Source: Dyella_A sp035685805 (GTDB lineage Bacteria; Pseudomonadota; Gammaproteobacteria; Xanthomonadales; Rhodanobacteraceae). From it: a stretch of 64,000 nt of DNA. Positions 1 to 8,534 of the stretch are shown one piece after another; position 1 is the stretch's first letter, and each line of letters starts with the position of its first letter. A program made the translations under genes and the position numbers. Below the pieces are notes generated by a model. That model saw only the letters and a program-made list of their open reading frames with translations, was not told where the DNA came from and did no database searches. The stretch is from contig NZ_DASSAB010000038.1 in assembly GCF_035685805.1 (NCBI RefSeq), positions 62,001 through 126,000 of the forward strand, written 5' to 3'.

Positions 1-42
1 GCGCCGACGCATCCCCGCGCCGCGCTCCAACAAGGCAATTGA

Positions 43-2802
43 GTGACCAGAAAAAAGACCACCCGCGCCGGCGACAGCCAGGCGCCCGCGTCGTCCGACG
101 ACGCCCGCAATAACAAACCCAAGCCCGCTCAGCGCAAGCCCCGTTCCAGCGGCGGCGCGGCGCGCAAGGGCGCCGGCGCCATCCGCGATCCCCATGCCGA
201 GCGCGAGGCCCAGCGCTACGAGCGCCCGATCCCCAGCCGCGAGGCGATCCTCGCGCTGCTGGAGGACCGCGGCGAGTGGCTCAGCGAGGCGCGCATCGCC
301 GAGGCGCTCAAGCTCGACGACGAGACCGACCTGCTGGCCGTGCACAAGCGCCTGGGCGCGATGGTGCGCGATGGCCAGCTGCTGCAGGGCCGACGCGGCG
401 ACTTTGCCCCGGCGCAGAAGCTCGACCTGATTCCCGGCTCGGTGATCGCCAACGTGGAGGGCTACGGCTTCCTGCGCCCGGACGAAGGCGGTGACGATCT
501 CTATCTATCCCCGCAGCAGATGCGAACCGTGATGCACGGCGACCGCGTGCTGGCCAGCGTGGTCGGTGTCGACCGCCGCGGCCGCCGCCAGGGCGCCATC
601 GTCGAAGTGCTGCAGCGGCGTTCGCCGCGGCTGGTGGGACGGGTGGTGGTGGAGAACGGCGTCACCGTGGTGGCGCCGGACGACCGTCGCCTGCACCAGG
701 ACATCCTGATCCCGCCGGGCAAGGAGCAGGGCGCCACCGCCGGGCAGATCGTGGTGGTGGAAATCACTGACCCGCCGAGCCAGCACCGTGGTCCGCTGGG
801 CGAGATCCGCTCGGTACTGGGTGAGCGCCTGCAGCCTTCGTTGCTGGTGGAAATGGCGATCGCCAGCCACGACCTGCCGCACGAGTGGCCGGCGGCGGTA
901 ATGCGCGACGCGGCGATGGTCGAGCCGGAGGTGAGCGCGGCCGAGCGCGAGGGTCGCGTCGACCTTCGCAAGCTGCCGCTGGTGACCATCGATGGCGCCG
1001 ACGCGCGCGACTTCGACGATGCGGTGTATGCCGAGCCGCGGCGCGGTGGCGGCTGGCGGCTGATCGTGGCGATCGCCGACGTGTCGCATTACGTCAGGCT
1101 GGGCAGCGCGCTGGACACCGAGGCGGTGGAGCGCAGCACGTCCACCTATTTCCCCGGCTTCGTGGTGCCGATGCTGCCGGAGACGCTGTCCAACGGCATC
1201 TGTTCGCTCAACCCCAAGGTGGAGCGGCTGTGCATGGTCTGCGACATGCAGGTCGATGCCTCGGGCGAGGTGACCAAGGCGAAGTTCTATGACGCCGTGA
1301 TGCTCTCGCACGCGCGCCTCACCTACGACAAGGTGTGGCAGGTGGTCGGGCTGAACGATGCCGACGCGATCGACGAAGTGGCCGACGTGCTGCCGCAGAT
1401 CCGCAACCTGCATGCGCTGTACAAGGCGATGGCCGAGCAGCGCAGGCGCCGTGGCGCGATCGACTTCGAGACGCCGGAGGTCAAGTTCCGCCTCGACCAG
1501 CGCGGTGAGGTGGAGGCCATGGGCGCCACCGAGCGCAACGACGCGCACAAGCTGATCGAGGAATGCATGATCGCGGCCAACGTGCAGGCCGCGCTGTTCC
1601 TGGAAAAGAAGAAGATCCCCGCGCTGTTCCGTGCGCACGAGCCGCCGCCGGCGGAAAAGTACGAGGACCTGCAGCAGTTCCTGCGCGAGTTCAAGCTGAG
1701 CATGCCGCCGATCGACCGCGTCACGCCCGGCGACTTCTCCGAGGTGCTGCGGATGGTGCGCGAGCGTCCCGAGCGCGAGCTGATCCAGTCGGTGCTGCTG
1801 CGCTCGCAGAGCATGGCCGCCTACCAGCCGGACAACCGCGGACACTTCGGCCTGGCGCTCAGCGCGTATGCGCATTTCACCTCGCCGATCCGTCGTTACC
1901 CCGACCTGCTGGTGCACCGGGCGATCCGCTATGCCCTCACCGGCGGCAAGCCCGAGAAGTACAGCTACACGCCGGCCGAGATGGGTTCGCTCGCGGTGCA
2001 TTGCTCGCAGCGCGAGCGGCGTGCCGAAGAGGCCGAGCGCGATGTCGACGAGCGCTTCAAGTGCGCGTGGATGTCCAAGCACGTGGGCAGCGAGTTCGAC
2101 GGCGTGGTCACCGGAGTGACCTCGTTCGGCCTGTTCGTGGAGCTGGACGAATCGCGCGTGTCCGGCCTGGTGCACATCAGCCAGCTGGCGAACGACTATT
2201 ACCACTTCGACCCGATCCGCAAGCTGCTCAAGGGCGAGAAGTCCGGCGAGCAGTTCCGCCTGGGCGACCACGTGCGCGTGCAGGTGCTGCGGGCCAGCCT
2301 GGAGGATCGGAAGATCGATTTCCGGCTGGTGCCGACCAAGAAGAAGGGCGTGCCGCCGCCGCGCACCGCCAAGGCGTACGACTACGGCGCCAGCGGCGAG
2401 CGCTATTCGTTGCCCAAGACGGCGGCGGCACTGGCGACCAAGCCGGACAAGGGCAGCATGTTCGGCCGCGCGGCAAAGGCGATCGGCCGTGCGTTCGGGC
2501 GCAAGGACGCGGTGGTGCCCGAAGCACCCGCGGCAAGCCATAATCCGCCGCCGCGTTCGCAGCCTGCCGACGCGCCGCACGAGCGGCCGTCGCGCGCGCC
2601 TTCCTCGCGTAGCGGCGGCCGCGGAAAAGGCGGTCAGGGCGGTCAGGGCGGCCAGGGGGGCCAGCGCAAGGGTGGCTCGCCGGCCGCTTCCAGCGCACCG
2701 GCGCCACGCGGCAATCGCGGCGGTGGCAAGGGTGCGGCGAGCCCGCCCGGTGGCGGCAAGCGCGGCGGTGGCCGTTCCTCCAAACCCAAAGGCAAGTCAT
2801 GA
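43..2802 (+). CDS. rnr: Ribonuclease R (3'-5' exoribonuclease)
   Basis: Processive hydrolytic 3'-5' exoribonuclease that degrades structured RNA and takes part in rRNA and tmRNA quality control. The 919-residue protein has the family order: N-terminal winged-helix and cold-shock domains (about 60-280), an RNB catalytic domain with the acidic cluster GADARDFDDAV near residue 318, and an S1 domain beginning near 682 (FDGVVTGVTSFGLFVELD). The tail after about residue 790 is long, basic and low-complexity, with GGQ repeats near 864-876, probably an RNA- or ribosome-contacting extension. The start is GTG; no ATG lies nearby in frame. Its stop overlaps the rlmB start by 4 bp (ATGA), so the two are probably translationally coupled. 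The rnr-rlmB pair is conserved in gammaproteobacteria. Only 42 bases precede it in the window, so the promoter is not visible. Confidence 0.96.
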   Translation: MTRKKTTRAGDSQAPASSDDARNNKPKPAQRKPRSSGGAARKGAGAIRDPHAEREAQRYERPIPSREAILALLEDRGEWLSEARIAEALKLDDETDLLAVHKRLGAMVRDGQLLQGRRGDFAPAQKLDLIPGSVIANVEGYGFLRPDEGGDDLYLSPQQMRTVMHGDRVLASVVGVDRRGRRQGAIVEVLQRRSPRLVGRVVVENGVTVVAPDDRRLHQDILIPPGKEQGATAGQIVVVEITDPPSQHRGPLGEIRSVLGERLQPSLLVEMAIASHDLPHEWPAAVMRDAAMVEPEVSAAEREGRVDLRKLPLVTIDGADARDFDDAVYAEPRRGGGWRLIVAIADVSHYVRLGSALDTEAVERSTSTYFPGFVVPMLPETLSNGICSLNPKVERLCMVCDMQVDASGEVTKAKFYDAVMLSHARLTYDKVWQVVGLNDADAIDEVADVLPQIRNLHALYKAMAEQRRRRGAIDFETPEVKFRLDQRGEVEAMGATERNDAHKLIEECMIAANVQAALFLEKKKIPALFRAHEPPPAEKYEDLQQFLREFKLSMPPIDRVTPGDFSEVLRMVRERPERELIQSVLLRSQSMAAYQPDNRGHFGLALSAYAHFTSPIRRYPDLLVHRAIRYALTGGKPEKYSYTPAEMGSLAVHCSQRERRAEEAERDVDERFKCAWMSKHVGSEFDGVVTGVTSFGLFVELDESRVSGLVHISQLANDYYHFDPIRKLLKGEKSGEQFRLGDHVRVQVLRASLEDRKIDFRLVPTKKKGVPPPRTAKAYDYGASGERYSLPKTAAALATKPDKGSMFGRAAKAIGRAFGRKDAVVPEAPAASHNPPPRSQPADAPHERPSRAPSSRSGGRGKGGQGGQGGQGGQRKGGSPAASSAPAPRGNRGGGKGAASPPGGGKRGGGRSSKPKGKS

Positions 2803-3545
2803 GTGAGAGCTGGATCGTCGGGATCAACCCGGTCGAGGGCGCATTGAGCAACGATGCCGAGCGCGTGCGCGAGCTGCTGGTGGAGCAGGGCCAGCGCAAT
2901 GCGCGCGTGCTGGCGCTGATCGAGCAGGCCCGGGGATTGAAGATCCCCGTGCACCACCGCTCGCGCGAGGAGCTGGAAAAGCTCGCCGGCGAGGCGCGGC
3001 ACCAGGGGGTGGCGGCGCTCTACGAGCCGCCGCCGATGGCCGGCGAAGCCGATCTGGCCGCCCTGATGGAACGCGATGGCGCCGACACGCTGATCCTGGT
3101 GCTCGACGGCGTCACCGATCCGCACAACCTCGGCGCCTGCCTGCGCAGCGCCGCGGCGGCCCGCGTGACGGCGGTAATCGTGCCCAAGGACCGCGCGGTC
3201 GGCCTGACGCCGGTGGTGCGCCGCGCCTCGGCCGGCGGTGCCGACCGGGTGCCGCTGATCGCGGTCACCAACCTGGCCCGCACACTGCGTGAGCTCAAGG
3301 ATGCCGGGGTCTGGATCACCGGCCTGGCCGGCGACACCGACACCTCGCTCTACGGCGTGGACTTCCGCGGCCCGGTGGCGCTGGTGCTGGGCAGCGAAGG
3401 CGAGGGCATGCGCCGGCTGACCCGCGAGCTGTGCGATTTCGTGGCGAAGATCCCCATGCCCGGCACGATGGAAAGCCTCAACGTGTCGGTGGCGACCGGC
3501 GTGGTGCTGTTCGAGGCGTTGCGACAGAGGAGTGCAAAGCGATGA
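2799..3545 (+). CDS. rlmB: 23S rRNA (guanosine-2'-O)-methyltransferase RlmB
   Basis: SPOUT-class methyltransferase that uses S-adenosylmethionine to 2'-O-methylate a conserved guanosine (G2251 in E. coli) of 23S rRNA. The 248-residue length is normal. The N-terminal third is the L30e-like substrate-binding domain, with HHRSREELEKLAGEARHQG. The C-terminal knot carries the SpoU motifs DGVTDPHNLGACLRSA, LVLGSEGEGM near 195 and SLNVSVATGVVLFEAL near 227. The start overlaps the rnr stop and its own stop overlaps the next start, both as ATGA, giving a three-gene transcription unit. RlmB and the related TrmH are hard to separate by eye; position next to rnr favours RlmB. Confidence 0.94.
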   Translation: MSESWIVGINPVEGALSNDAERVRELLVEQGQRNARVLALIEQARGLKIPVHHRSREELEKLAGEARHQGVAALYEPPPMAGEADLAALMERDGADTLILVLDGVTDPHNLGACLRSAAAARVTAVIVPKDRAVGLTPVVRRASAGGADRVPLIAVTNLARTLRELKDAGVWITGLAGDTDTSLYGVDFRGPVALVLGSEGEGMRRLTRELCDFVAKIPMPGTMESLNVSVATGVVLFEALRQRSAKR

Positions 3546-3835
3546 ACATCTTCTGGTACGACTGGGTGGGTTATCTGGGCGTGGCGCTGGTGCTGCTGGC
3601 GTACTTCCTGCTGCAGGCCCACAAGCTGCACGGGAACGGGTTGATCTACCAGCTGATGAACGTGGCCGGTGCGATCGGTGTGATCCTCTCGCTGAGCTTC
3701 AGCCTGGGGCCGATCAACTGGCCAGCGTTCCTGATGCAGGTGGCGTGGATCGCCATCGGCGTCTACGGCATCGTGCGCGGCGTGGCGCGTCGGCGCGAGG
3801 CAAAGGAACGCGCGCAGCAGTCACCGATGCTCTGA
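3542..3835 (+). CDS. Small three-helix membrane protein, CBU_0592-like family
   Basis: A 97-residue inner-membrane protein of unknown function. Three hydrophobic segments are visible at about residues 7-25, 36-54 and 58-78, followed by a strongly basic cytoplasmic tail (VARRREAKERAQQ). The pattern LGVALVLLAYFLLQ followed by YQLMNVAGAIG resembles the small CBU_0592-like membrane family, recalled from memory and not checked. The ATG overlaps the rlmB stop by 4 bp, so translation is probably coupled to the rRNA methyltransferase. The last 20 or so codons lie inside the first copy of a 303-bp tandem repeat; later copies keep the tail-coding frame (303 is 101 codons) but have no start, so they are remnants and not genes. 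Confidence 0.75.
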   Translation: MNIFWYDWVGYLGVALVLLAYFLLQAHKLHGNGLIYQLMNVAGAIGVILSLSFSLGPINWPAFLMQVAWIAIGVYGIVRGVARRREAKERAQQSPML

Positions 3836-4636
3836 GGTTACGGGCCTCGTTCGAGGCCCGTGATTCCGTCGGGCGCAGATCAGCACGTCTCGCTGCTTCG
3901 TCGCTTTAGCGAGCAGCTGTGCTCCGCGTCGTCATTCCCGCGCACGCGGGGTTTTCAACAGACGGATGTCTGGTCATCCATCTGGCCTCGATGCAGGATC
4001 ACCATGGATCCCCGCGTTCGCGGGGATGACGGCAGGGCGTGGATGATGGCGCGCCGTAGTGACACATGCGGGATGGTGCGCGGGGTGGCGCGTCGGCGCG
4101 AGGCAAAAGAACGCGCGCAGCAGTCACCGGTGCCCTGAGATTCCGGGCGTTGTTCGAGGTCCGTGGTTCCGTCGGGCGCAGATCAGCACGTCTTGCTGCT
4201 TCGTCGCTTTAGCGAGCCGCCATGCTCGGCGCCGTCATTCCCGGGCACACGGGGTTTTCAACAGACGGATGTCTGGTCATCCATCTGACCTCGATGCAGG
4301 ATCACCATGGATCCCCGCGTTTGCGGGGATGACGGCAGGGCGTGGATGATGGCGCGCAGTAGTGCCGCATGCGGGATGGTGCGCGGGGCGGCGCGTTGGC
4401 GCGAGACAAGAGAACGCGCGCAGCAGTCATCGATGCCCTGAGGTCCCGGGCCTGGTTCGAGGTCCGTGGCGCTCTCGCGCGCAGACCAGCACGTCATGTT
4501 GCGTCGTCCGTTGCGCGAGCCGTCATGCTCCGCCTCGTCATTCCCGCGCACGCGGGGTTTTCAACAGACGGATGTCTGGTCATCCATCTGGCCTTGATGC
4601 AGGATCACCATGGATCCCCGTGTTCTCGGGGATCAC
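3773..4636. repeat. 303-bp tandem repeat, two full copies and one truncated
   Basis: Copies begin at 3773, 4076 and 4379, exactly 303 bp apart; the third ends near 4636 where a different array begins. Each unit contains the last codons and stop of the upstream membrane gene, a hairpin, a spacer and an element of about 100 bp (3931-4030, 4234-4333, 4537-4636) bounded by GTCATTCCCGCG and CGCGGGGATGAC inverted ends. In a hand-compared 78-base stretch copies 1 and 2 differ at roughly one base in ten. Copy 1 has the intact gene tail and a perfect hairpin; copies 2 and 3 have decayed hairpins, so copy 1 is probably the ancestor. No real gene lies in the 979 bases between 3836 and 4814. Confidence 0.93.
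3840..3861 (+). terminator. Perfect hairpin just after the rnr operon
   Basis: A 10-bp perfect inverted repeat (ACGGGCCTCG / CGAGGCCCGT) separated by two bases begins four bases after the stop of the small membrane gene. No T-tract follows, so it may be a 3'-end stabilising stem or a factor-dependent stop and not a classical intrinsic terminator. The matching positions in repeat copies 2 and 3 are imperfect. Confidence 0.5.
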
Positions 4637-4639
4637 GGC

Positions 4640-4742
4640 GCGAAGTGGACGACATCGCGAAGTGGGCGACACCGCGAAGTGGGCGGCACGGCGGAGTGGG
4701 GCGACCCCGCGAAGTGGATGCCATCGCGAAGTGGACGACGGC
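4640..4742. repeat. 17-bp tandem array, six units
   Basis: Six imperfect units beginning GCGAAGTGG or GCGGAGTGG start at 4640, 4657, 4674, 4691, 4709 and 4726, a spacing of 17 bp with one step of 18. The array begins where the third copy of the 303-bp repeat breaks off and ends about 70 bases before the phoU stop. There are no spacers, so it is not a CRISPR array. Origin by replication slippage is likely. Confidence 0.88.
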
Positions 4743-4814
4743 GCGGACCGATGACCGTGCGCCGTGACTGTCGGCGAGCCGCAATCAGCCAACGGCCGCA
4801 GCCCGCGTCAGCGC

Positions 4815-5531
4815 TTACTCGCCGAGCTTGCCCAGTTCCGGGCTGGAGGTGAAATCGCGCTTGGTGCGCTGCTTGTCCAGCGGCTCGCCATGCACCTGGA
4901 ACCACACGCTCTCGGCGATGTTGGTGGCGTGGTCGCCGATGCGCTCGATGTTCTTGGCCATGAACAGCAGGTGCGTGCACGGGGTGATGTTGCGCGGGTC
5001 TTCCATCATGTAGGTGAGCAGCTGGCGGAAGTAGCCGGTGTAGGCCTCGTCCAGCTCGGCATCGCTCTTCCATACCTGGTAGGCGCTCTCGGCGTCCAGG
5101 TCGCGGTACGCCTTGAGCACCTCGCGTACTTCGGCGGCGGCCAGCTTGGCCAGGTAGCCGAGCCCCTTGGCCGGCGACACCGGCGCCACCATCGACAGCG
5201 GAATCGAGCGCTTGGCCACGTTGGCGGCGTAGTCGCCGATGCGCTCGATGTCCGCGGCAATGCGCAGGGCGGCGAACACATTGCGCAGGTCGCCGGCCAT
5301 CGGCGCGCGCAGCGCCAGCAGGCGCACCACGTCGTGGCTGATCTCCTGCTCCAGCTGGTCGATCGCGTCGTCGTTGCCGACCACGCGCTGGGCAGCGCGC
5401 TCGTCGCGCCGCTCGACCACGTCGATCGCCGCTTCCAGCTGGCTGACCGACAGTTCGCCCATGCGCACGATCTCGCCGGTAAGCCGGGTCAGCTCGCTGT
5501 CGTAGCTCTTGATGATGTGTTCGCTGCTCAT
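4815..5531 (-). CDS. phoU: Phosphate signalling and transport accessory protein PhoU
   Basis: PhoU links the Pst transporter to the PhoR/PhoB two-component system and represses the Pho regulon when phosphate is plentiful. The 238-residue protein shows two similar helical PhoU domains, with metal-binding patterns such as NVFAALRIAADIERIGDYAANVAK in the first half and LLFMAKNIERIGDHATNIAE in the second. Length and motif spacing are typical. It is the last gene of the minus-strand pstS-pstC-pstA-pstB-phoU series and is separated from pstB by 252 bases holding an inverted-repeat element, so it may be partly uncoupled from the transporter genes. No terminator is evident downstream. Confidence 0.96.
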   Translation of the reverse strand: MSSEHIIKSYDSELTRLTGEIVRMGELSVSQLEAAIDVVERRDERAAQRVVGNDDAIDQLEQEISHDVVRLLALRAPMAGDLRNVFAALRIAADIERIGDYAANVAKRSIPLSMVAPVSPAKGLGYLAKLAAAEVREVLKAYRDLDAESAYQVWKSDAELDEAYTGYFRQLLTYMMEDPRNITPCTHLLFMAKNIERIGDHATNIAESVWFQVHGEPLDKQRTKRDFTSSPELGKLGE

Positions 5532-5597
5532 GGGAACCTCTGTTACCTGCTGCGGACGGGGCTGGCGTCACGCCGATGATGGGATGCTTGCCTTGAT

Positions 5598-5672
5598 GTC
5601 ATTCCCGCGAAAGCGGGAACCCATGTGCTCTTGCCGAAGATCAAAGTGGATTCCCGCTTTCGCGGGAATGAC
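5598..5672. repeat. Inverted-repeat element between phoU and pstB (GTCATTCCCGCG type)
   Basis: A 75-bp element with ends GTCATTCCCGCGAAAGCGGG and its near-complement finishing CGCGGGAATGAC at 5672; each end can itself form a small hairpin. The same end sequences bound the 100-bp core of each 303-bp repeat near 3.9-4.6 kb, so this is probably another member of an interspersed non-autonomous family. The remaining bases between phoU and pstB show nothing recognisable. Confidence 0.75.
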
Positions 5673-5783
5673 GTCCGGCATAAGGGTGGCTGTGGGGCGG
5701 GAACGGAGAGTAGGAAACAGGGAGCGTGTAGCGTGGCTTGCGCCCGATGTTCCCGTTTCCCGTTCCCCATTCCCCGCATTGGA

Positions 5784-6599
5784 TCAACCAAACCGCCCGG
5801 TGATGTAGTCCTCGGTCTGCTTCTTGCCGGGCTTGGTGAAGATGCGCTCGGTGCCGTCGTATTCGATCAGCTCGCCCATGTACATGAAGGCGGTCTGGTC
5901 CGAGCAGCGCGCCGCCTGCTGCATGTTGTGGGTGACGATGACGATGGTGAACTGGCTCTTGAGCTCTTCCACCAACTGCTCGATGCGGCCGGTGGCGATC
6001 GGGTCCAGTGCCGAAGTGGGCTCGTCCAGCAGCAGCACCTCGGGCCGCAGGGCGATGGCACGGGCAATGCACAGTCGCTGCTGCTGGCCGCCGGAGAGGC
6101 CGAGCGCGTTCTGCTTGAGCTTGTCCTTCACCTCGTCCCACAGCGCCGCGTCGCGCAGCGCCTTCTCCACCCGGATCTCCATGTCCGCACGCGAGAGCTT
6201 CTCGTGATGGCGGATGCCGTAGGCGACGTTCTCGAAGATCGTCATCGGGAACGGCACCGGCTTCTGGAACACCATGCCCACCTTGCTGCGCAGGCGGTTC
6301 ATCGAATAGCCGGGGGCCAGGATGTTCTCGCCGTCCAGCACGATCTCGCCCTTGGCCTCGAGCTTGGGATAGATCGCGTAGATGCGGTTGAAGATGCGCA
6401 GCAGGGTCGACTTGCCGCAACCGGACGGGCCGATGATGGCGGTGACCTTCTTCTCCGGGATGTCCATGCTGATGCCCTTCAGGGCATGGAAACCGTTGTA
6501 GTAGAAGTGCAGATCCTTGACCTGGATCTTGGTCGGCACGATCGGCATGGCGCTGGTCGCAGCCTGCGGATGGAGGCCGGCAGCGGCGGACTCAGTCAT
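5784..6599 (-). CDS. pstB: Phosphate ABC transporter ATP-binding protein PstB
   Basis: ATPase subunit that powers high-affinity phosphate import through PstC/PstA. The 271-residue protein has Walker A GPSGCGKST at 57-65, the ABC signature LSGGQQQR, Walker B LLLDEPTSALD and the switch histidine in VTHNMQQ. The Q-loop region VGMVFQKPVPFPMTIFEN is characteristic of PstB. The N-terminal 20 residues are a slightly extended leader; an internal ATG at residue 18 is an alternative start. The start overlaps the pstA stop by 8 bp, consistent with coupled translation. Confidence 0.97.
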   Translation of the reverse strand: MTESAAAGLHPQAATSAMPIVPTKIQVKDLHFYYNGFHALKGISMDIPEKKVTAIIGPSGCGKSTLLRIFNRIYAIYPKLEAKGEIVLDGENILAPGYSMNRLRSKVGMVFQKPVPFPMTIFENVAYGIRHHEKLSRADMEIRVEKALRDAALWDEVKDKLKQNALGLSGGQQQRLCIARAIALRPEVLLLDEPTSALDPIATGRIEQLVEELKSQFTIVIVTHNMQQAARCSDQTAFMYMGELIEYDGTERIFTKPGKKQTEDYITGRFG

Positions 6600-7461
6600 G
6601 GGACACCTTGTTGCGTGAAAGGACCAGACGGGAAGCGAGGCTCAGCAGCAGCACGAACATGGTCACCACGAACGCACCGGCCCAGGCCAGCGCATGCATC
6701 GCGTCGCCCGGATCGTTCGCGTACTGGTAGATGATCTGCGGCAGGCTGGCCATCTTGTTCATCGGGTTGACGGTCATGAAGTTGTTGCCGAACGCGGTGA
6801 ACAGCAGCGGCGCGGTCTCGCCGCTGATGCGCGCCAGCGCCAGCAGCACACCGGTGATGATGCCCGAGCGCGCGGCGCGGATCAGGATCTGCACGGTGAG
6901 CTTCCACTGCGGTACGCCCAGCGACAGCGCGGCCTCGCGCAAGGTGGAGGGCACCAGGCGCAGCATCTCGTCGGTGGTACGCACGATCACCGGCAGCGCG
7001 ATCAGCGCCAGCGCCACGCCGCCGGCGAAACCGGAAAACGTGGTGTCGCCATGGGTCAGCGCGGTGCTCGGCAGCACCACGATGGTGTAGACGAACAGGC
7101 CCATCACGATCGACGGCGCCGACAGCAGGATGTCGTTGAGGAAGCGGATCGTCTCGCCGAGCTTGGTGCGATTGGCGTACTCGGCCAGCCAGGTGCCGGC
7201 CAGCACGCCGATCGGCGTGGCGATGGCGATGCCGATCAGGTCGATGATCAGGCTGCCGACGATGGCATTGGAAAGCCCGCCGTCGGCGCCGTAGGCGGTG
7301 ATCTTGGTGAACAGCTTCAGATCCAGCGCGCTGATGCCCTGGCGCAGGGTTTCCCACAGGATCCAGGCGAGAAAGCCCAGCCCGATCAGGGTGGCGAAGA
7401 CGCTCAGCGACAGCGCCACCCAGTTGGCGACGCGGCGGCGAAGATACAGTGCGCTGCTCAT
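6592..7461 (-). CDS. pstA: Phosphate ABC transporter permease PstA
   Basis: One of the two membrane permease subunits of the Pst phosphate importer. The 289-residue protein has about six membrane spans and the permease coupling region around EAALSLGVPQWKLTVQILIRAA, the EAA loop that contacts PstB. The ATG at 7461 shares one base with the pstC stop (TGATG), and the gene overlaps pstB by 8 bp at the other end. This compact spacing gives equal stoichiometry of the membrane and ATPase subunits. Confidence 0.96.
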   Translation of the reverse strand: MSSALYLRRRVANWVALSLSVFATLIGLGFLAWILWETLRQGISALDLKLFTKITAYGADGGLSNAIVGSLIIDLIGIAIATPIGVLAGTWLAEYANRTKLGETIRFLNDILLSAPSIVMGLFVYTIVVLPSTALTHGDTTFSGFAGGVALALIALPVIVRTTDEMLRLVPSTLREAALSLGVPQWKLTVQILIRAARSGIITGVLLALARISGETAPLLFTAFGNNFMTVNPMNKMASLPQIIYQYANDPGDAMHALAWAGAFVVTMFVLLLSLASRLVLSRNKVSHD

Positions 7462-8480
7462 CAGTTGCCCTCCCGTTTCTTCAGCTGGGCGAGCATCAGG
7501 CGTGCGATCAGCAGCACGATGAAGGTCACCACGAACAGTAGGAAGGCCAGCGCCATCAGGGTGGATTTCTGCAGCCCCACTGCCTCGCTGAACTGGTTGG
7601 CGATGGTGGAAGCGATCGACGCGCCCGGATCAAGCAGCGACGGCGACAGCTCCATCGCATTGCCGAGCACGAAGGTCACCGCCATCGTCTCGCCCAGCGC
7701 GCGGCCCAGGCCGAGGAAGATGCCGCCGATCACCGCCGAGCGGGTGTACGGCAGCACGATGTCCCATGACACCTCCCAGGTGCTCGAGCCCAGCGCATAG
7801 GCCGACTCCTTCAGGCGCGTGGGCACGGTCTGGAACACCTCGCGCATCACCGAGGAGATGAACGGGATGATCATGATCGCCAGCACGATGCCGGCGGTGA
7901 GCACGCTCGCGCCGAACGGGTAGCTGGAGGCGAACAGCTTGCCGATGAACGGTACGTGCTCGGCGACCCATGACGGGTTGCCGTCGTCCGGGCTGTTGCC
8001 CAGGTAATTGGTCAGCCAGGGCTTGATGTGTTCGGCGAAGAAGGGCGCAAAGATGAAAAGGCCCCACATGCCGTAGATGATCGAGGGGATGCCCGCGAGC
8101 AGTTCGATCGCCGAGGACACCGGCGTGCGCAGCCACGGCGGCGCCACCTCGGACAGGTACAGCGCAATACCGAAGCTCACCGGCACCGCAATGATCAGCG
8201 CGATCAGCGAGGTGGCGATGGTGCCGTAGACAGGCACCAGCGCGCCGTAGACGTCGTTGCTCGGATCCCATGCCGTGCTGGTGAGGAAGCCCCAGCCGAA
8301 CGTGCCGAACGCATGGCGGCCGCCCCACAGCGTGGCGCCCGCGGCGCCGAGCAGCGAGGCCAGCACCAGCAGTGCGCAGCCCATCAGCAGCCAGCGGAAG
8401 TGGCGGTCGTGCCGCGCATCGCGGCGACTGCGCTGGTCCTCGACGTCGCCGAGGGCAACGGCTTCGGGCGGAGTGGACAT
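7461..8480 (-). CDS. pstC: Phosphate ABC transporter permease PstC
   Basis: Second permease subunit of the phosphate importer. I place the start at the ATG at 8480, giving 339 residues beginning MSTPPEAVALG; the open frame continues to a TTG at 8531, but that TTG overlaps the terminator-like hairpin after pstS and is less likely. Six or so membrane spans are visible, with the EAA-type loop KESAYALGSSTWEVSWDIVL. A periplasmic loop containing NYLGNSPDDGNPS is long, as is usual in this lineage. It is separated from pstS by 148 bp holding the hairpin, which should lower its expression relative to the binding protein. Confidence 0.95.
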   Translation of the reverse strand: MSTPPEAVALGDVEDQRSRRDARHDRHFRWLLMGCALLVLASLLGAAGATLWGGRHAFGTFGWGFLTSTAWDPSNDVYGALVPVYGTIATSLIALIIAVPVSFGIALYLSEVAPPWLRTPVSSAIELLAGIPSIIYGMWGLFIFAPFFAEHIKPWLTNYLGNSPDDGNPSWVAEHVPFIGKLFASSYPFGASVLTAGIVLAIMIIPFISSVMREVFQTVPTRLKESAYALGSSTWEVSWDIVLPYTRSAVIGGIFLGLGRALGETMAVTFVLGNAMELSPSLLDPGASIASTIANQFSEAVGLQKSTLMALAFLLFVVTFIVLLIARLMLAQLKKREGN

Positions 8481-8534
8481 GGGGCGGTAGATCCTGGAGA
8501 GGCAGGCGGCAGATGGTAGCGAACGCTTCAATGG

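Noticed and set aside
505..2580. A 691-residue open frame antisense to rnr
   Set aside because: RNase R on the plus strand is fully supported by motifs; the antisense frame has shadow composition only.
3773..4636. Possible insertion sequence
   Set aside because: No transposase or target duplication is seen; the structure is a tandem duplication with a non-coding inverted-repeat core.
4640..4742. Possible CRISPR array
   Set aside because: Units are 17 bp and contiguous with no spacers, and no cas gene is present.
8481..8531. Longer pstC starting at a TTG at 8531
   Set aside because: It would start at the edge of the terminator hairpin and has no ribosome site; the ATG at 8480 gives the normal length.
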